From assembly GCA_035570235.1 (NCBI GenBank), contig DATMML010000036.1:1-64000 (forward strand): DNA of 64,000 bases, written 5' to 3'. Every line of letters starts with the position of its first letter. Position 1 is the stretch's first letter. This DNA comes from Vicinamibacteria bacterium. Lineage in GTDB: Bacteria; Acidobacteriota; Vicinamibacteria; Fen-336. The position numbers were made by a program, and so were the translations under genes. The notes beneath the pieces are model-generated. The model was given only the letters and a program-made list of their open reading frames with translations. It was not told where the DNA came from and made no database searches. Below, one piece after another: positions 50,244-60,805 of the stretch.

Positions 50244-50897
50244 TTACTTCAGTGATCTGATCGCGACTTCCTTGAAGAAGACGACGTCGTTGTCGCTATG
50301 ATTCTGCAGTCCGATATAGCCCTCGGGAGGGCGTGGCCCGCGATGTGGCTCGAAGTCGAACTTGCGCGGCGGCACCGCTTGGCCCTCGGTGTAGTCGGTT
50401 ACCGTCACCCCGTTCAGGACCACCAAGGTGTGGGGTCCCTCCAGCGTGATTTCCATCGTATTCCACTCCGGCCCGGGCTTGCCGGGCCGGGCCAAGGGCT
50501 TGGTCAGGGAGTAGAGGGCTCCCGTGACGTGGTAATCATCTTCGTTTGAGTTCTCGGGCTCGTTGTCAATCTGGACTTCGTAGCCATAGTGCACGGGCAT
50601 CCACGCCTCTCGGGGCTCGAGGGGGATGCGGACGAAGACCCCGGAGTTGTCATTGTGGTCGCGCATGCGGTAAACGACGCGGATGACGCAATTGCCCAGC
50701 TTGCCGCCTGTCCAGTAGAGGAGGCCCATGCCGCCGTGGGTCCGGAGGAGGCCTTCCTCTACCGTCATCCCGCCGGGGCCGACATGCTTCCAGCCGGTCA
50801 GGTCCTTGCCGTTGAAGAGTTGTCTCCAGGGATCGGGCTGAGCGGGCAGCGAAAGGGCGGGGAGGGCAGCCAGGAGAAGAAGAAGTAGATTCCGCAT
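50244..50897 (-). CDS. Secreted DUF1080 protein (3-keto-disaccharide hydrolase family)
   Basis: A 217-residue protein with a signal peptide (RNLLLLLLAALPALSLPAQ). The concanavalin-like DUF1080 domain is clear: WRQLFNGKDLTGWKHVGPGG, LGNCVIRVVYRMRDHNDNSGVFVRIP, YEVQIDN, WNTMEITLEGPHTLVVLNG and PPEGYIGLQNHSDNDVVFFKEVAIR. Recent family knowledge links DUF1080 to cleavage of 3-keto-glycosides made by Gfo/Idh/MocA oxidoreductases. The adjacent exported oxidoreductase fits this pairing. Confidence 0.92.
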   Translation of the reverse strand: MRNLLLLLLAALPALSLPAQPDPWRQLFNGKDLTGWKHVGPGGMTVEEGLLRTHGGMGLLYWTGGKLGNCVIRVVYRMRDHNDNSGVFVRIPLEPREAWMPVHYGYEVQIDNEPENSNEDDYHVTGALYSLTKPLARPGKPGPEWNTMEITLEGPHTLVVLNGVTVTDYTEGQAVPPRKFDFEPHRGPRPPEGYIGLQNHSDNDVVFFKEVAIRSLK

Positions 50898-51083
50898 GGC
50901 TTTACCTCGGACCGAAGGAATTCACCCGAGACAAAGATCTCTCCACGAGAGGGGTGCCGGAAAGACCCGGCACGATAACACAACTCCCAATCGCCTGCAT
51001 GCGCGGGGGACGGGACAGGAGGCGGGAGCAGGAGGGCGGGCAGGCCGGTTGACGGTCCTGGCGGGCCATCGTAGCCTGACCGC

Positions 51084-52172
51084 GTGAACGCCCCCTTGTC
51101 CAATGCGGTCCCCGCGAGGGAACGCCGTCCCGCCCGCGGCCGTTCCCGGCGGGCCCTTCTCCCGGCCGTCTGGGAAGGCTGGGACGACGAGAGGCTGCTG
51201 GGCCTGCGCATGTGCGACCTCGACCTGCAGGTTGAGGGGAGCGGCCTCGAGGAGCGCATGGCGGAGCTGTACCGGGACTTGGCCGAGCATGGGCTCCGCT
51301 TCCGACCCCACGCCTGGCTCTCCGATGAGTGGTTCACCCCCGACGGGGTCCCCGGCATCGCCATCCCCTTCTACCTGGCCCACCCCCGCCTGGCCCGCCT
51401 GGAGCAGAACCAGATGCTGGAGGTGGAGGGGGGCACCCCCGAGTGGTGCCTGCGCATCCTCCGCCATGAGACTGGCCATGCCCTCGAGAACGCCTACCGC
51501 TTGCGCCTGCGCCGCCGCCGGCAGGAGCTCTTCGGCAAGACCTCGCAGCCATACCCTGACCATTACGCGCCCCGACCCTACAGCAAGAGCCACGTGATCC
51601 ATCTCGAGTCCTGGTACGCGCAAAGCCACCCCGACGAGGACCTTGCCGAGACCTTCGCGGTGTGGCTCACACCGGGCTCCGACTGGCGCGCGCGCTACGC
51701 GGGCTGGCCGGCCATGCGCAAGCTGGAATACGTGGACGAGCTGATGCGGGAGATCGGACCCAAGCTGCCCCTCCTCCGCTCCCGGCAGCGCCCCGAGCTG
51801 CTATCCACCTTGGGCAAGACCCTGCACGAGCACTACCAGCAGAAGCGCCAGCACTACGGCGTCGACCACCCAGACTTCTACGAGCGCGACCTGCGCCGCC
51901 TCTTCTCCGGCGCTCCTGAACACGCGGGCAAGCCCACCGCCGCCTCATTCCTGGCCCGCCATCGCCGGGACTTGCGGCGGCGGGTGCGACGCTGGACGGG
52001 GGAGTACTCCTACACGATCGACCAGGTCCTGGGGGACATGATCGCCCGCTGCCGGGAGTTGAAGCTCCATCTCTCGGGACCGGAGGACGAAGCCAAGGTC
52101 GACTTCGCGGTGCTCCTCACCGTGCAAACCATGAAATACCTACATAGCGGTCGCCACCGGGTGCCCTTGTGA
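51084..52172 (+). CDS. Putative zinc-binding metallopeptidase
   Basis: A 362-residue soluble protein from GTG 51084, without a signal peptide. The zinc site is ILRHETGHALENAYRL, with His128, Glu129 and His132 (HExxH). A third ligand is probably Glu189 in DEDLAETFAVWL, as in gluzincin-type peptidases. The family is annotated as a putative zinc-binding metallopeptidase and is not well characterised. Its end overlaps the start of an ATP-grasp ligase gene by four bases (GTGA), indicating that the two act together. Confidence 0.83.
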   Translation: MNAPLSNAVPARERRPARGRSRRALLPAVWEGWDDERLLGLRMCDLDLQVEGSGLEERMAELYRDLAEHGLRFRPHAWLSDEWFTPDGVPGIAIPFYLAHPRLARLEQNQMLEVEGGTPEWCLRILRHETGHALENAYRLRLRRRRQELFGKTSQPYPDHYAPRPYSKSHVIHLESWYAQSHPDEDLAETFAVWLTPGSDWRARYAGWPAMRKLEYVDELMREIGPKLPLLRSRQRPELLSTLGKTLHEHYQQKRQHYGVDHPDFYERDLRRLFSGAPEHAGKPTAASFLARHRRDLRRRVRRWTGEYSYTIDQVLGDMIARCRELKLHLSGPEDEAKVDFAVLLTVQTMKYLHSGRHRVPL

Positions 52173-53212
52173 AGAAGCGGTCGGGGCCCAGGAGGAAGCT
52201 GCGCGTCCTGGCCCTCATGCAGGAAAGCCTGGTCCCCCCGGACGACGTCAAGGGCGTGGACTTGACGGGGGCGGAGTGGAAGATGGAGTACGACGTGGTC
52301 TCCACCCTGCGCGGGCTCGGCCACGAAGTGCAGCCCCTGGGCGTGGGCGGAAACCTGTCCGATATCCGCAACGCCGTCGCCGACTTCAAGCCCCATATCA
52401 CTTTCAACCTGCTCGAAGGCTTCGACGATGTAGCCACCTGGGACCAGAATGTGGTGGCCTATCTCGAGCTGTTGAAGGTGCCTTACACCGGCTGCAATTC
52501 ACGGGGGTTGCTCTTGGGTCGGGACAAGGCCATCGCCAAGAAGCTTCTCTCCTATCACCGCATACCGGTGGCCGATTTCGTGGTGGCCCCGCGAGGGCGA
52601 CGCTTCCGACGACCCAAACGCCTCGCTTTTCCACTCTTTGTGAAGTCCCTGACCCTGGATGCGTCCATCGGCATCTCCCAGGCTTCGGTGGTGGAGGACG
52701 ACGCGAAGCTGGAGGAGCGCGTTAGTTTCGTCCACGAGAGCATCGGCACGGACGCCCTGGTGGAGCGCTACATCGAGGGACGGGAGCTCTACGTGGGCGT
52801 TCTGGGCAACGAGAGGCTACAGGTGCTACCCATCTGGGAGCTCTATTTCAAGAACCTTCCGGAAGAGGTGCGCAAGATCGCCACCGAACGGCTGAAGTGG
52901 AGCCTCAGCTACCAGAAAAAGCACGGGATCGACAGCGGCGAGGCCAAGGACCTGCCCTCCGGGCTAGAGGACCGGATCCGCGACGTCTGCAAGCGCGTCT
53001 ACCGCAACCTCATGCTCAGCGGCTGCGCCCGCATCGACCTCCGCATGACCGAAGCGGGTCAGGCCTACGTGGTCGAGGCCAACCCCAACCCGCAGCTGGC
53101 CCACGACGAGGACTTTGCCCAGTCGGCCCGTAAAGCGGGCATCGATTACCCCGAGTTGATCCAGCGCATCCTGAACCTGGGTCTGCGCTGGGAGCCCACG
53201 CGCCTGGGATAG
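52169..53212 (+). CDS. ATP-grasp ligase, D-alanine-D-alanine ligase-like
   Basis: A 347-residue ATP-grasp enzyme from GTG 52169. Visible elements are an N-terminal domain (RVLALMQESLVPPDDVKGVDL), the substrate domain (ITFNLLEGFDDVATWDQNVVAYLELLKVPYTGCNSRG), FVKSLTLDASIGISQASVV, the ATP-binding LVERYIEGRELYVGVLGN and the Mg-binding ARIDLRMTEAGQAYVVEANPNPQL. It differs from true Ddl, which has a shorter C-terminal region and a GSSVG loop; here the equivalent is LDASIGIS. It likely ligates an amino acid or peptide. Coupling to a zinc peptidase suggests a make-and-trim or protect-and-release pair. Confidence 0.87.
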   Translation: MKKRSGPRRKLRVLALMQESLVPPDDVKGVDLTGAEWKMEYDVVSTLRGLGHEVQPLGVGGNLSDIRNAVADFKPHITFNLLEGFDDVATWDQNVVAYLELLKVPYTGCNSRGLLLGRDKAIAKKLLSYHRIPVADFVVAPRGRRFRRPKRLAFPLFVKSLTLDASIGISQASVVEDDAKLEERVSFVHESIGTDALVERYIEGRELYVGVLGNERLQVLPIWELYFKNLPEEVRKIATERLKWSLSYQKKHGIDSGEAKDLPSGLEDRIRDVCKRVYRNLMLSGCARIDLRMTEAGQAYVVEANPNPQLAHDEDFAQSARKAGIDYPELIQRILNLGLRWEPTRLG

Positions 53213-53300
53213 CGCTCTCACTGGCCGGCGAGCGCCCGAAGCCCACAGCTTGTGCACCCGGCGACAGGCGAGTAGGGTTGGGGACGATTGAGGAGGCTGG

Positions 53301-55163
<1,863 letters not shown>

Positions 55164-55182
55164 AGACCGCCGGCAATTCGGG

Positions 55183-56367
55183 TCATTCCGGGGGCGCTAG
55201 GACCATGCGCAGGCAGACCGGCCGAGGGACACGGAAGGGGCTGCCCATGGGGGTCAGCCGTCCGCTCTCGGCATCGATTCGAAAGACGGCGATGGAATCC
55301 GAGTCCTGGTTGGCGGCCAGAAGGTACGCCCCTGTAGGATCGATCGCGAAGTTGCGGGGGGTCCGGCCCCGGGTCGATTCATGACCGAGGGGGGTGAGCC
55401 TCCCCGTACCCGCGTCGACGGAGAAGATGGCGATGGAGTCGTGGCCGCGGTTCGAGCCATACACGAACCTTCCGTCGGGACGGATGACCAGCTCCGCGGT
55501 GGAGTTGCGGGCAGCGAAGCCGACGGGCAGGGTGGAGAGGGTCTGCAGTTCGGTCAGAATGCCCGCCCCCGCGTCATAGGCCAAGGCGGTGATCGTCGAG
55601 TTCAGCTCGTTGATCACGTAGCCGTGGGTTCCACCGGGGTGGAACGCGAAGTGGCGCGGCCCCGCTCCGGGGGCGAGCCGTATGGCCGGTGGCTGATTGG
55701 GAGCCAGCGTCCCTTGCGCGGGGTCGAAGCGGTACACGAGTAGCTCATCGAGGCCCAGATCCGCAACCACCGCGAAGCGGTCGGCGGCGTCCAGGTCGAT
55801 GGAGTGAGCGTGCGGGCCCCCCCGCGAAGGGGCGGCCCCGCTCGCGGCCTCGTGCTGCACCAGCGCGCTGGCGGGGCCGAGGCGTCCGTCCGGTCCCAGG
55901 GGAAGGACGGCGACGCTCCCGCCCCAATAGTTGGCGACCAGAAGGTGACGCCCTGGCTTGTCGAGGGAGACGTGACAGGGCGACGCCCCTCCCGAGGGCT
56001 GCTCGTTAAGGAAGGTCAAGCTCCCCGTCCGGGAATCGACCGCGAAGGCGCTGACCGCACCGCCTTTGTCCTCTCGGGATTCTCCAATCTCGTTGACCGC
56101 ATAGAGGAACCTTCCCGTGGGGTGGAGGACGAGGAACGAGGGATTTCTGGCTGCGGTCGGCTCGCCGGCCAGGGAGAGGGTGCCCGTGGCCAGGTCCAGT
56201 CGGAGGCGGTAGATCCCCTTGCTCTCCCCCGACGTGTAGGTGCCCACGTAGACCCTGACCGCGCCCGCCTTCGGGCTGGGGGCGGCCACGACCGCGGCGG
56301 GGGGGAAGGGGGCGATCGAGACCGCGACAAGGGCGGCCCGGGTTCGGATCACGCCCCGAATGCTCAC
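55183..56367 (-). CDS. Secreted lactonase-fold (YbhE/Pgl-like) beta-propeller protein
   Basis: A 394-residue protein from GTG 56367, whose GTGA overlaps the stop of the RND permease. A signal peptide follows (ALVAVSIAPFPPAAVVAAPS). The seven-bladed propeller shows typical repeats: VYVGTYTSGESKGIYRLRLDLATGTLSL, NPSFLVLHPTGRFLYAVNE, GRHLLVANYWGGSVAVLPL, GPRHFAFHPGGTHGYVINEL, and RTPRNFAIDPTGAYLLAANQDSDSIAVF. The family includes cytoplasmic 6-phosphogluconolactonase, but exported members are of uncertain substrate. Confidence 0.88.
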   Translation of the reverse strand: MSIRGVIRTRAALVAVSIAPFPPAAVVAAPSPKAGAVRVYVGTYTSGESKGIYRLRLDLATGTLSLAGEPTAARNPSFLVLHPTGRFLYAVNEIGESREDKGGAVSAFAVDSRTGSLTFLNEQPSGGASPCHVSLDKPGRHLLVANYWGGSVAVLPLGPDGRLGPASALVQHEAASGAAPSRGGPHAHSIDLDAADRFAVVADLGLDELLVYRFDPAQGTLAPNQPPAIRLAPGAGPRHFAFHPGGTHGYVINELNSTITALAYDAGAGILTELQTLSTLPVGFAARNSTAELVIRPDGRFVYGSNRGHDSIAIFSVDAGTGRLTPLGHESTRGRTPRNFAIDPTGAYLLAANQDSDSIAVFRIDAESGRLTPMGSPFRVPRPVCLRMVLAPPE

Positions 56368-59300
56368 TGGTCCACCCGCGCTCGCCGTCTCTCCCGGGCT
56401 CCTTCGATCACCAGGTAGAGCACGGGAATGAAGAACAGGTTGAGGAGGGTTGAGGCGATCATTCCCCCGAACACGGTTGTGCCCACCGAGCGCCGGCCCG
56501 CTTGGCCGGCTCCGCGCGCCGCCACCAGGGGCAGCACGCCCAGGATGAAGGCAAGCGAAGTCATGAGGATGGGACGCAGCCGGATCCGGGCCGCCTCGAC
56601 CGCTGCCTCCATGATGGAGAGTCCTCGCGCCCGCAGTTGCTCCGCGAACTCCACGATCAAGATCGCGTTCTTGCTGGCCAGGCCCACCAGCATGACCAGA
56701 CCAATCTGGCAATAGACGTCGTTCTGGAGGCCCCGGATCCATTGCCCTCCCACCGCACCTAGCAGGGCCATGGGCACGGCCAGCAGCACAATGAACGGGA
56801 GGACGAAGCTCTCGTACTGAGCGGAGAGAGTCAGATAGACAACCAGCGTGCCCAGGCCGAACAAGACGGCGGCCGTGCCCGAGGCTTCAAGCTCCTCCAG
56901 GGACAGGCCCGTCCACTCATAGCTGAAGCCCTGGGGAAGCACCTTACCGCTCAGCGCCTCCATGGCCGCGATGGCCTCTCCGGAGCTGTGGCCCGCCGCC
57001 GCCGAGCCGTCGATCTCCGCCGAGCGAAAGAGGTTGTAGTGGGTGATCACCTGCGGCGTCGAGTCCTCCGTGAGCCGCACCAGATTGTCGAGCGGAATCA
57101 TCATGTCCTTGTCGGAGCGCACGTAGAACTGCCGCATGTCCCGCGGCTCGGAGCGGAACTGCCGGTCCGCCTGCACGAAGACTCGGTAGGAGCGGTTGTT
57201 GAAGTCGAAGTCGTTCACATAGGCCGAGCCCATGTAGACCTGCAAGGCGTCTGTGATCTGCTGCAGGGGAACGTGGACCGCCTTGGCCTTCTCCCGGTCG
57301 ATGGTCAGGACGAACTGCGGATCTGAGGCGGTGTAGCTCGTGAAGAGTCCACCCAGCTCCTTGGTCACATTGCCTTGCCGCACCACGTCCTGGGTGACCT
57401 TGGCCAGCTCGCCGAGGGGGTGCCCGCCCTGGTCTTGCACCACGTACTGAAAGCCCCCGAAGTTCCCGAGGCCTTGCACGGCCGGGGGTAGGAACGGAAT
57501 GACGATCGCCCCCGAGATCGCGCCGAAGGGTCCCCGCAGCCGGTTGATCACGGCCTCCGCCGAATGGGCGGCTCCGCGCCGCTGTGAGTAGGGCTTCAAA
57601 CCGAAAAACACCGACCCGCGGTTCGGGGCGGTGCCGTTGAGGCTGAAGCCGGAGATGGCAAAAACAGTGTCCAGCTCCGGCATCTGCTCCAGGACGGCCC
57701 GCACCTGCCCGTCGATCTTCTTCGTGTACTCCAGCGAGGCCCCTTCCGGCGCCTGCACGATCACGATGCCCCAGCCCTGGTCCTCGTCCGGTACGAAGCC
57801 CCTGGGCACTCTCATGTAGACCAGCCCGGTGAGACCCAGCCCCGCCAGGAACATCCCGACGGCTAGCCGCGGACGGCCCAGGAAGCGCTGCAGGAAGACC
57901 CGATAGCCATCGGTGACGCTCTTGATGATCCTGTCCACGCGGGTGAAAAACCATCCTTTCTCGCTCGGGGCACGCCCGAGGAGGAGGGCGGAGAGGGCGG
58001 GGGTCAGGGTGAGGGCATTGAAGGCGGAGATCGAGATGGAAAAGGCGATGGTGAGCGCGAACTGGCGGAACAGGATCCCGGTCGTACCCGGAAACAAGGC
58101 CACGGGCAGGAACACCGCCACCAGGACCAGAGAGGTCGCGATCACCGCACCCGTCACCTCCTTCATGGCGGCCGACGACGCCCGGCGGGGATCCCTCTGT
58201 CCCTCGCTGATGTGTCGTTGGATGTTCTCGATCACCACGATGGCGTCGTCCACGACCAGTCCCGTCGCCAAGGTAATGCCGAACAAGGTCAAGGTGTTGA
58301 TAGAGAAGCCCAATAGCTTCACGAAGGCGAAAGTCCCGACCAGGGAGACGGGGATGGCGGCGGCGGGAATCACCGTGCTGCGCCAGTCCTCCAAGAAGAC
58401 AAAGATCACCAAGATTACGAGCCCAATCGCCGCCCCCAGCGTGAAGAGCACGTCCTGGATGGATTCGTTAACGACGTCGGTGGTGTCGAAGGCGACTCGG
58501 TACCGCATGCCGGGAGGGAAGCGCTTGGACAGGCGGTCCAGCACGGCCAAGGCCGCGCGGTCCACGGCCAGGGCATTGGCGTTGGAGAGCTGGGTGATGC
58601 CGATCCCTACCGCGTCGTGGCCGTTGAACTGCAGGTCAGAAGAGTAGTCCTCCGCTCCGAGTTCCGCGCGGCCCACATCCTTCATGCGCACGAGGGTTCC
58701 ATCTTCGGCCGTTTTCAGGATGATGTTCTCGAACTCGGAGGGCTCGGTCAGCCGGCCCACCGCGCGCACGCTGATCTGGAACGCCTGTCCCGGTCGCGCC
58801 GGGGGTTGGCCCACTTGTCCCGCCGCCACCTGGACGTTCTGCTCGCGCAAGGCACTCACCACGTCGGAGGCGGTGAGCTTGCGGCTGGCCACGCGCACGG
58901 GGTCGAGCCACAGCCGCATCGAGTATTTGCGTTCGCCGAAGATGAAGACGTCGGCCACGCCCTTTACCCGCTTCAGAGCGTCCTTGACGTTCACGTCGAG
59001 GTAGTTGCTCATGAAGGAGGTGTCGTAGCGGCTATCCTCCGAGTAGACGGCAGCGCCGAAAACGAAGTTGCTGGAGGTCTTGGTGACGACCACACCGGTC
59101 TGCTTGACCTCGTTGGGGAGCCGACCCATTGCGATGTTTACCCGGTTGTTGAGGTCGACCGCGGCCAGGTCCGGGTCCCGCGCCAGATCGAAGGTGGCGG
59201 TGATGGCGGTGGTGCCGTCGTTGCCGCTGGTGGAGGTGAGATACTTCATCCCCTCCGCACCGTTGATCTGTTGCTCGAGGGGCGTGGTCACGGCCGTCTC

Positions 59301-59474
59301 CACCACCTGGGCGCTGGCGCCGATGTAGTTGCTCTGCACGATGACCTGGGGAGGGGCCAGGTTGGGGAATTGGGCAATGGGCAGGGTTGGGATGGCCACC
59401 GCCCCCGCCAGGATGATGAGCAGGGCGCAGACGGTCGCGAAGATCGGTCGTCCTATGAAGAAGTCGACGAACAT
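56364..59474 (-). CDS. RND multidrug efflux permease (HAE1 family)
   Basis: A 1036-residue inner-membrane pump of the AcrB/MexB type. It begins MFVDFFIGRPIFATVCALLIILAGAVAIPTLPIAQFPNLAPPQVIV. TM4 carries the proton-relay pair in LATGLVVDDAIVVIENIQRH. The large periplasmic porter loops and the repeat at AQYESFVLPFIVLLAVPMALLGA and GLASKNAILIVEFA are standard. It exports hydrophobic compounds by proton antiport with the adaptor encoded just upstream (18-base gap). No outer-membrane TolC-like gene is in the window. Confidence 0.96.
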   Translation of the reverse strand: MFVDFFIGRPIFATVCALLIILAGAVAIPTLPIAQFPNLAPPQVIVQSNYIGASAQVVETAVTTPLEQQINGAEGMKYLTSTSGNDGTTAITATFDLARDPDLAAVDLNNRVNIAMGRLPNEVKQTGVVVTKTSSNFVFGAAVYSEDSRYDTSFMSNYLDVNVKDALKRVKGVADVFIFGERKYSMRLWLDPVRVASRKLTASDVVSALREQNVQVAAGQVGQPPARPGQAFQISVRAVGRLTEPSEFENIILKTAEDGTLVRMKDVGRAELGAEDYSSDLQFNGHDAVGIGITQLSNANALAVDRAALAVLDRLSKRFPPGMRYRVAFDTTDVVNESIQDVLFTLGAAIGLVILVIFVFLEDWRSTVIPAAAIPVSLVGTFAFVKLLGFSINTLTLFGITLATGLVVDDAIVVIENIQRHISEGQRDPRRASSAAMKEVTGAVIATSLVLVAVFLPVALFPGTTGILFRQFALTIAFSISISAFNALTLTPALSALLLGRAPSEKGWFFTRVDRIIKSVTDGYRVFLQRFLGRPRLAVGMFLAGLGLTGLVYMRVPRGFVPDEDQGWGIVIVQAPEGASLEYTKKIDGQVRAVLEQMPELDTVFAISGFSLNGTAPNRGSVFFGLKPYSQRRGAAHSAEAVINRLRGPFGAISGAIVIPFLPPAVQGLGNFGGFQYVVQDQGGHPLGELAKVTQDVVRQGNVTKELGGLFTSYTASDPQFVLTIDREKAKAVHVPLQQITDALQVYMGSAYVNDFDFNNRSYRVFVQADRQFRSEPRDMRQFYVRSDKDMMIPLDNLVRLTEDSTPQVITHYNLFRSAEIDGSAAAGHSSGEAIAAMEALSGKVLPQGFSYEWTGLSLEELEASGTAAVLFGLGTLVVYLTLSAQYESFVLPFIVLLAVPMALLGAVGGQWIRGLQNDVYCQIGLVMLVGLASKNAILIVEFAEQLRARGLSIMEAAVEAARIRLRPILMTSLAFILGVLPLVAARGAGQAGRRSVGTTVFGGMIASTLLNLFFIPVLYLVIEGARERRRARVDQ

Positions 59475-59492
59475 GGGGCAGGCCCGACCCTC

Positions 59493-60620
59493 TTAACTCT
59501 GGGGGGTTATGGGGGCTCCATCCAGCAGGAGCTGGGTTCCGGAGACGATGACCCGATCCCCGGGCTTGATTCCTTCGATGACCACGTAGTCGTTGCCGAC
59601 GATCTCGCCGATGCGGAGCGGCCTCTGCCGCGCCACCAGCGAGCCATCTTTGCCTTCCGCCACAAAAGCGAAGTACTGACCGCTGTTGCGTGAAACCGCC
59701 AGGACCGGGATCACGGGCCGCGGGTGCGTGTCCCAGATGACCCGGGCTCGGACAAACTGAGCCGTGCGGAGCGCGCCTGTTTTGTTGTCGATTATGGTTT
59801 TCACGAGCACGGTCTGGGTCTGGTTGTCCACCTCCGGGGAGAGGAAGCGGAGCCGGCTGTCGGCCAGGACCCTGCCCGTGCTGTCCACGATCTGTATGGG
59901 CATGCCCAGGCGCAGTTGCGGGGAACGCTCCACCGGCACCGAGACGTATGCTTCCAGGCTCCCCGGCTCGTCCAGGGTCGTGAGGATGGTGGAAACGGTA
60001 ACCCGGTCGCCTACCCGCACGGGGATGTCCCCGATGATGCCGCCGCGCGGAGCGGCCACGCGATAGTACTGGAGCAGCACCTGCTGCTCGTGCACCTGCG
60101 CATCGAGGGACTGCAACTCGGCCCCGGCCGTGTCGAGAGCCGACTTCGCTTGATCCAGGTCCTGCCCGCTGGTGACGCCCTCGGCATGGAGCCGGCTGAC
60201 CCGCTCATATTGCTGCTTGGCGAACTCCACGCTGGCCAGCTTGGCGCTGCGCGTATCGAGTTGGCTCTTGACGGCGGCCTCCTGCTTCGCGGGGTCGATC
60301 TGCAGTATCGGCGATCCGGGTGAAACATGGTCGCCCGACCGGACGAAGATCTGGGTAATCGGCCCCTCTACTTGGGGCATGATCACGGCCGAGTCGCGGG
60401 ATTTGAGGGTGGCCACATATTCCGTGCTGTCGTCGACGGGCACGGACTGCGCCACTTCAATCTTGACGGGAATCCCGGGAGGAGCCTGGGCCTGAACCTT
60501 CTTGGCGGCATCTCCGGAGCAGCCCATGGCGAGAAGGCCCAGACTCAGGGCGGGCAGAGTCACCGCGTGAGCGAAGCGTCCCCGCGGGAGACTCCGGGTA
60601 GGCGATACCCTTGGCAGCAT
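59493..60620 (-). CDS. RND efflux periplasmic adaptor
   Basis: A 375-residue membrane fusion protein from ATG 60620. The signal has a lipobox-like LLAMGC (Cys34), so it may be lipid-anchored. The barrel-sandwich hybrid (DSAVIMPQVEGPITQIFVRSGDHVSPGSPILQID), the coiled-coil hairpin (QEAAVKSQLDTRSAKLASVEFAKQQYERVSRLHAEGVTS in parts), and the return strand RVAAPRGGIIGDIPVRVGDRV are all typical. It links the RND permease to an outer-membrane channel. First gene of an adaptor-permease-lactonase operon. Confidence 0.93.
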   Translation of the reverse strand: MLPRVSPTRSLPRGRFAHAVTLPALSLGLLAMGCSGDAAKKVQAQAPPGIPVKIEVAQSVPVDDSTEYVATLKSRDSAVIMPQVEGPITQIFVRSGDHVSPGSPILQIDPAKQEAAVKSQLDTRSAKLASVEFAKQQYERVSRLHAEGVTSGQDLDQAKSALDTAGAELQSLDAQVHEQQVLLQYYRVAAPRGGIIGDIPVRVGDRVTVSTILTTLDEPGSLEAYVSVPVERSPQLRLGMPIQIVDSTGRVLADSRLRFLSPEVDNQTQTVLVKTIIDNKTGALRTAQFVRARVIWDTHPRPVIPVLAVSRNSGQYFAFVAEGKDGSLVARQRPLRIGEIVGNDYVVIEGIKPGDRVIVSGTQLLLDGAPITPQS

Positions 60621-60805
60621 AGCCCAGTAAACTAGCATGCGGTCCGGCGGCTGGCCAACAGCTCCTGGCCGCGAGCACGTGAACGCGGGAACGCACTCGA
60701 GCGGCCAACCCCGAGTTGCGGTATAAGGAGCCCTCGGGCCCCCTGGGTTCGACAGCCGGAGGCCCGAAACCGCCAGCGCCATCCCAGGAGTGGGCTCCAC
60801 CCGCG

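Noticed and set aside
52169-53212. Assignment of the ATP-grasp gene as the cell-wall enzyme Ddl
   Set aside because: The loop and C-terminal region differ from Ddl, and the linkage is to a peptidase rather than to mur/fts genes, so a specific ddl symbol is not justified.
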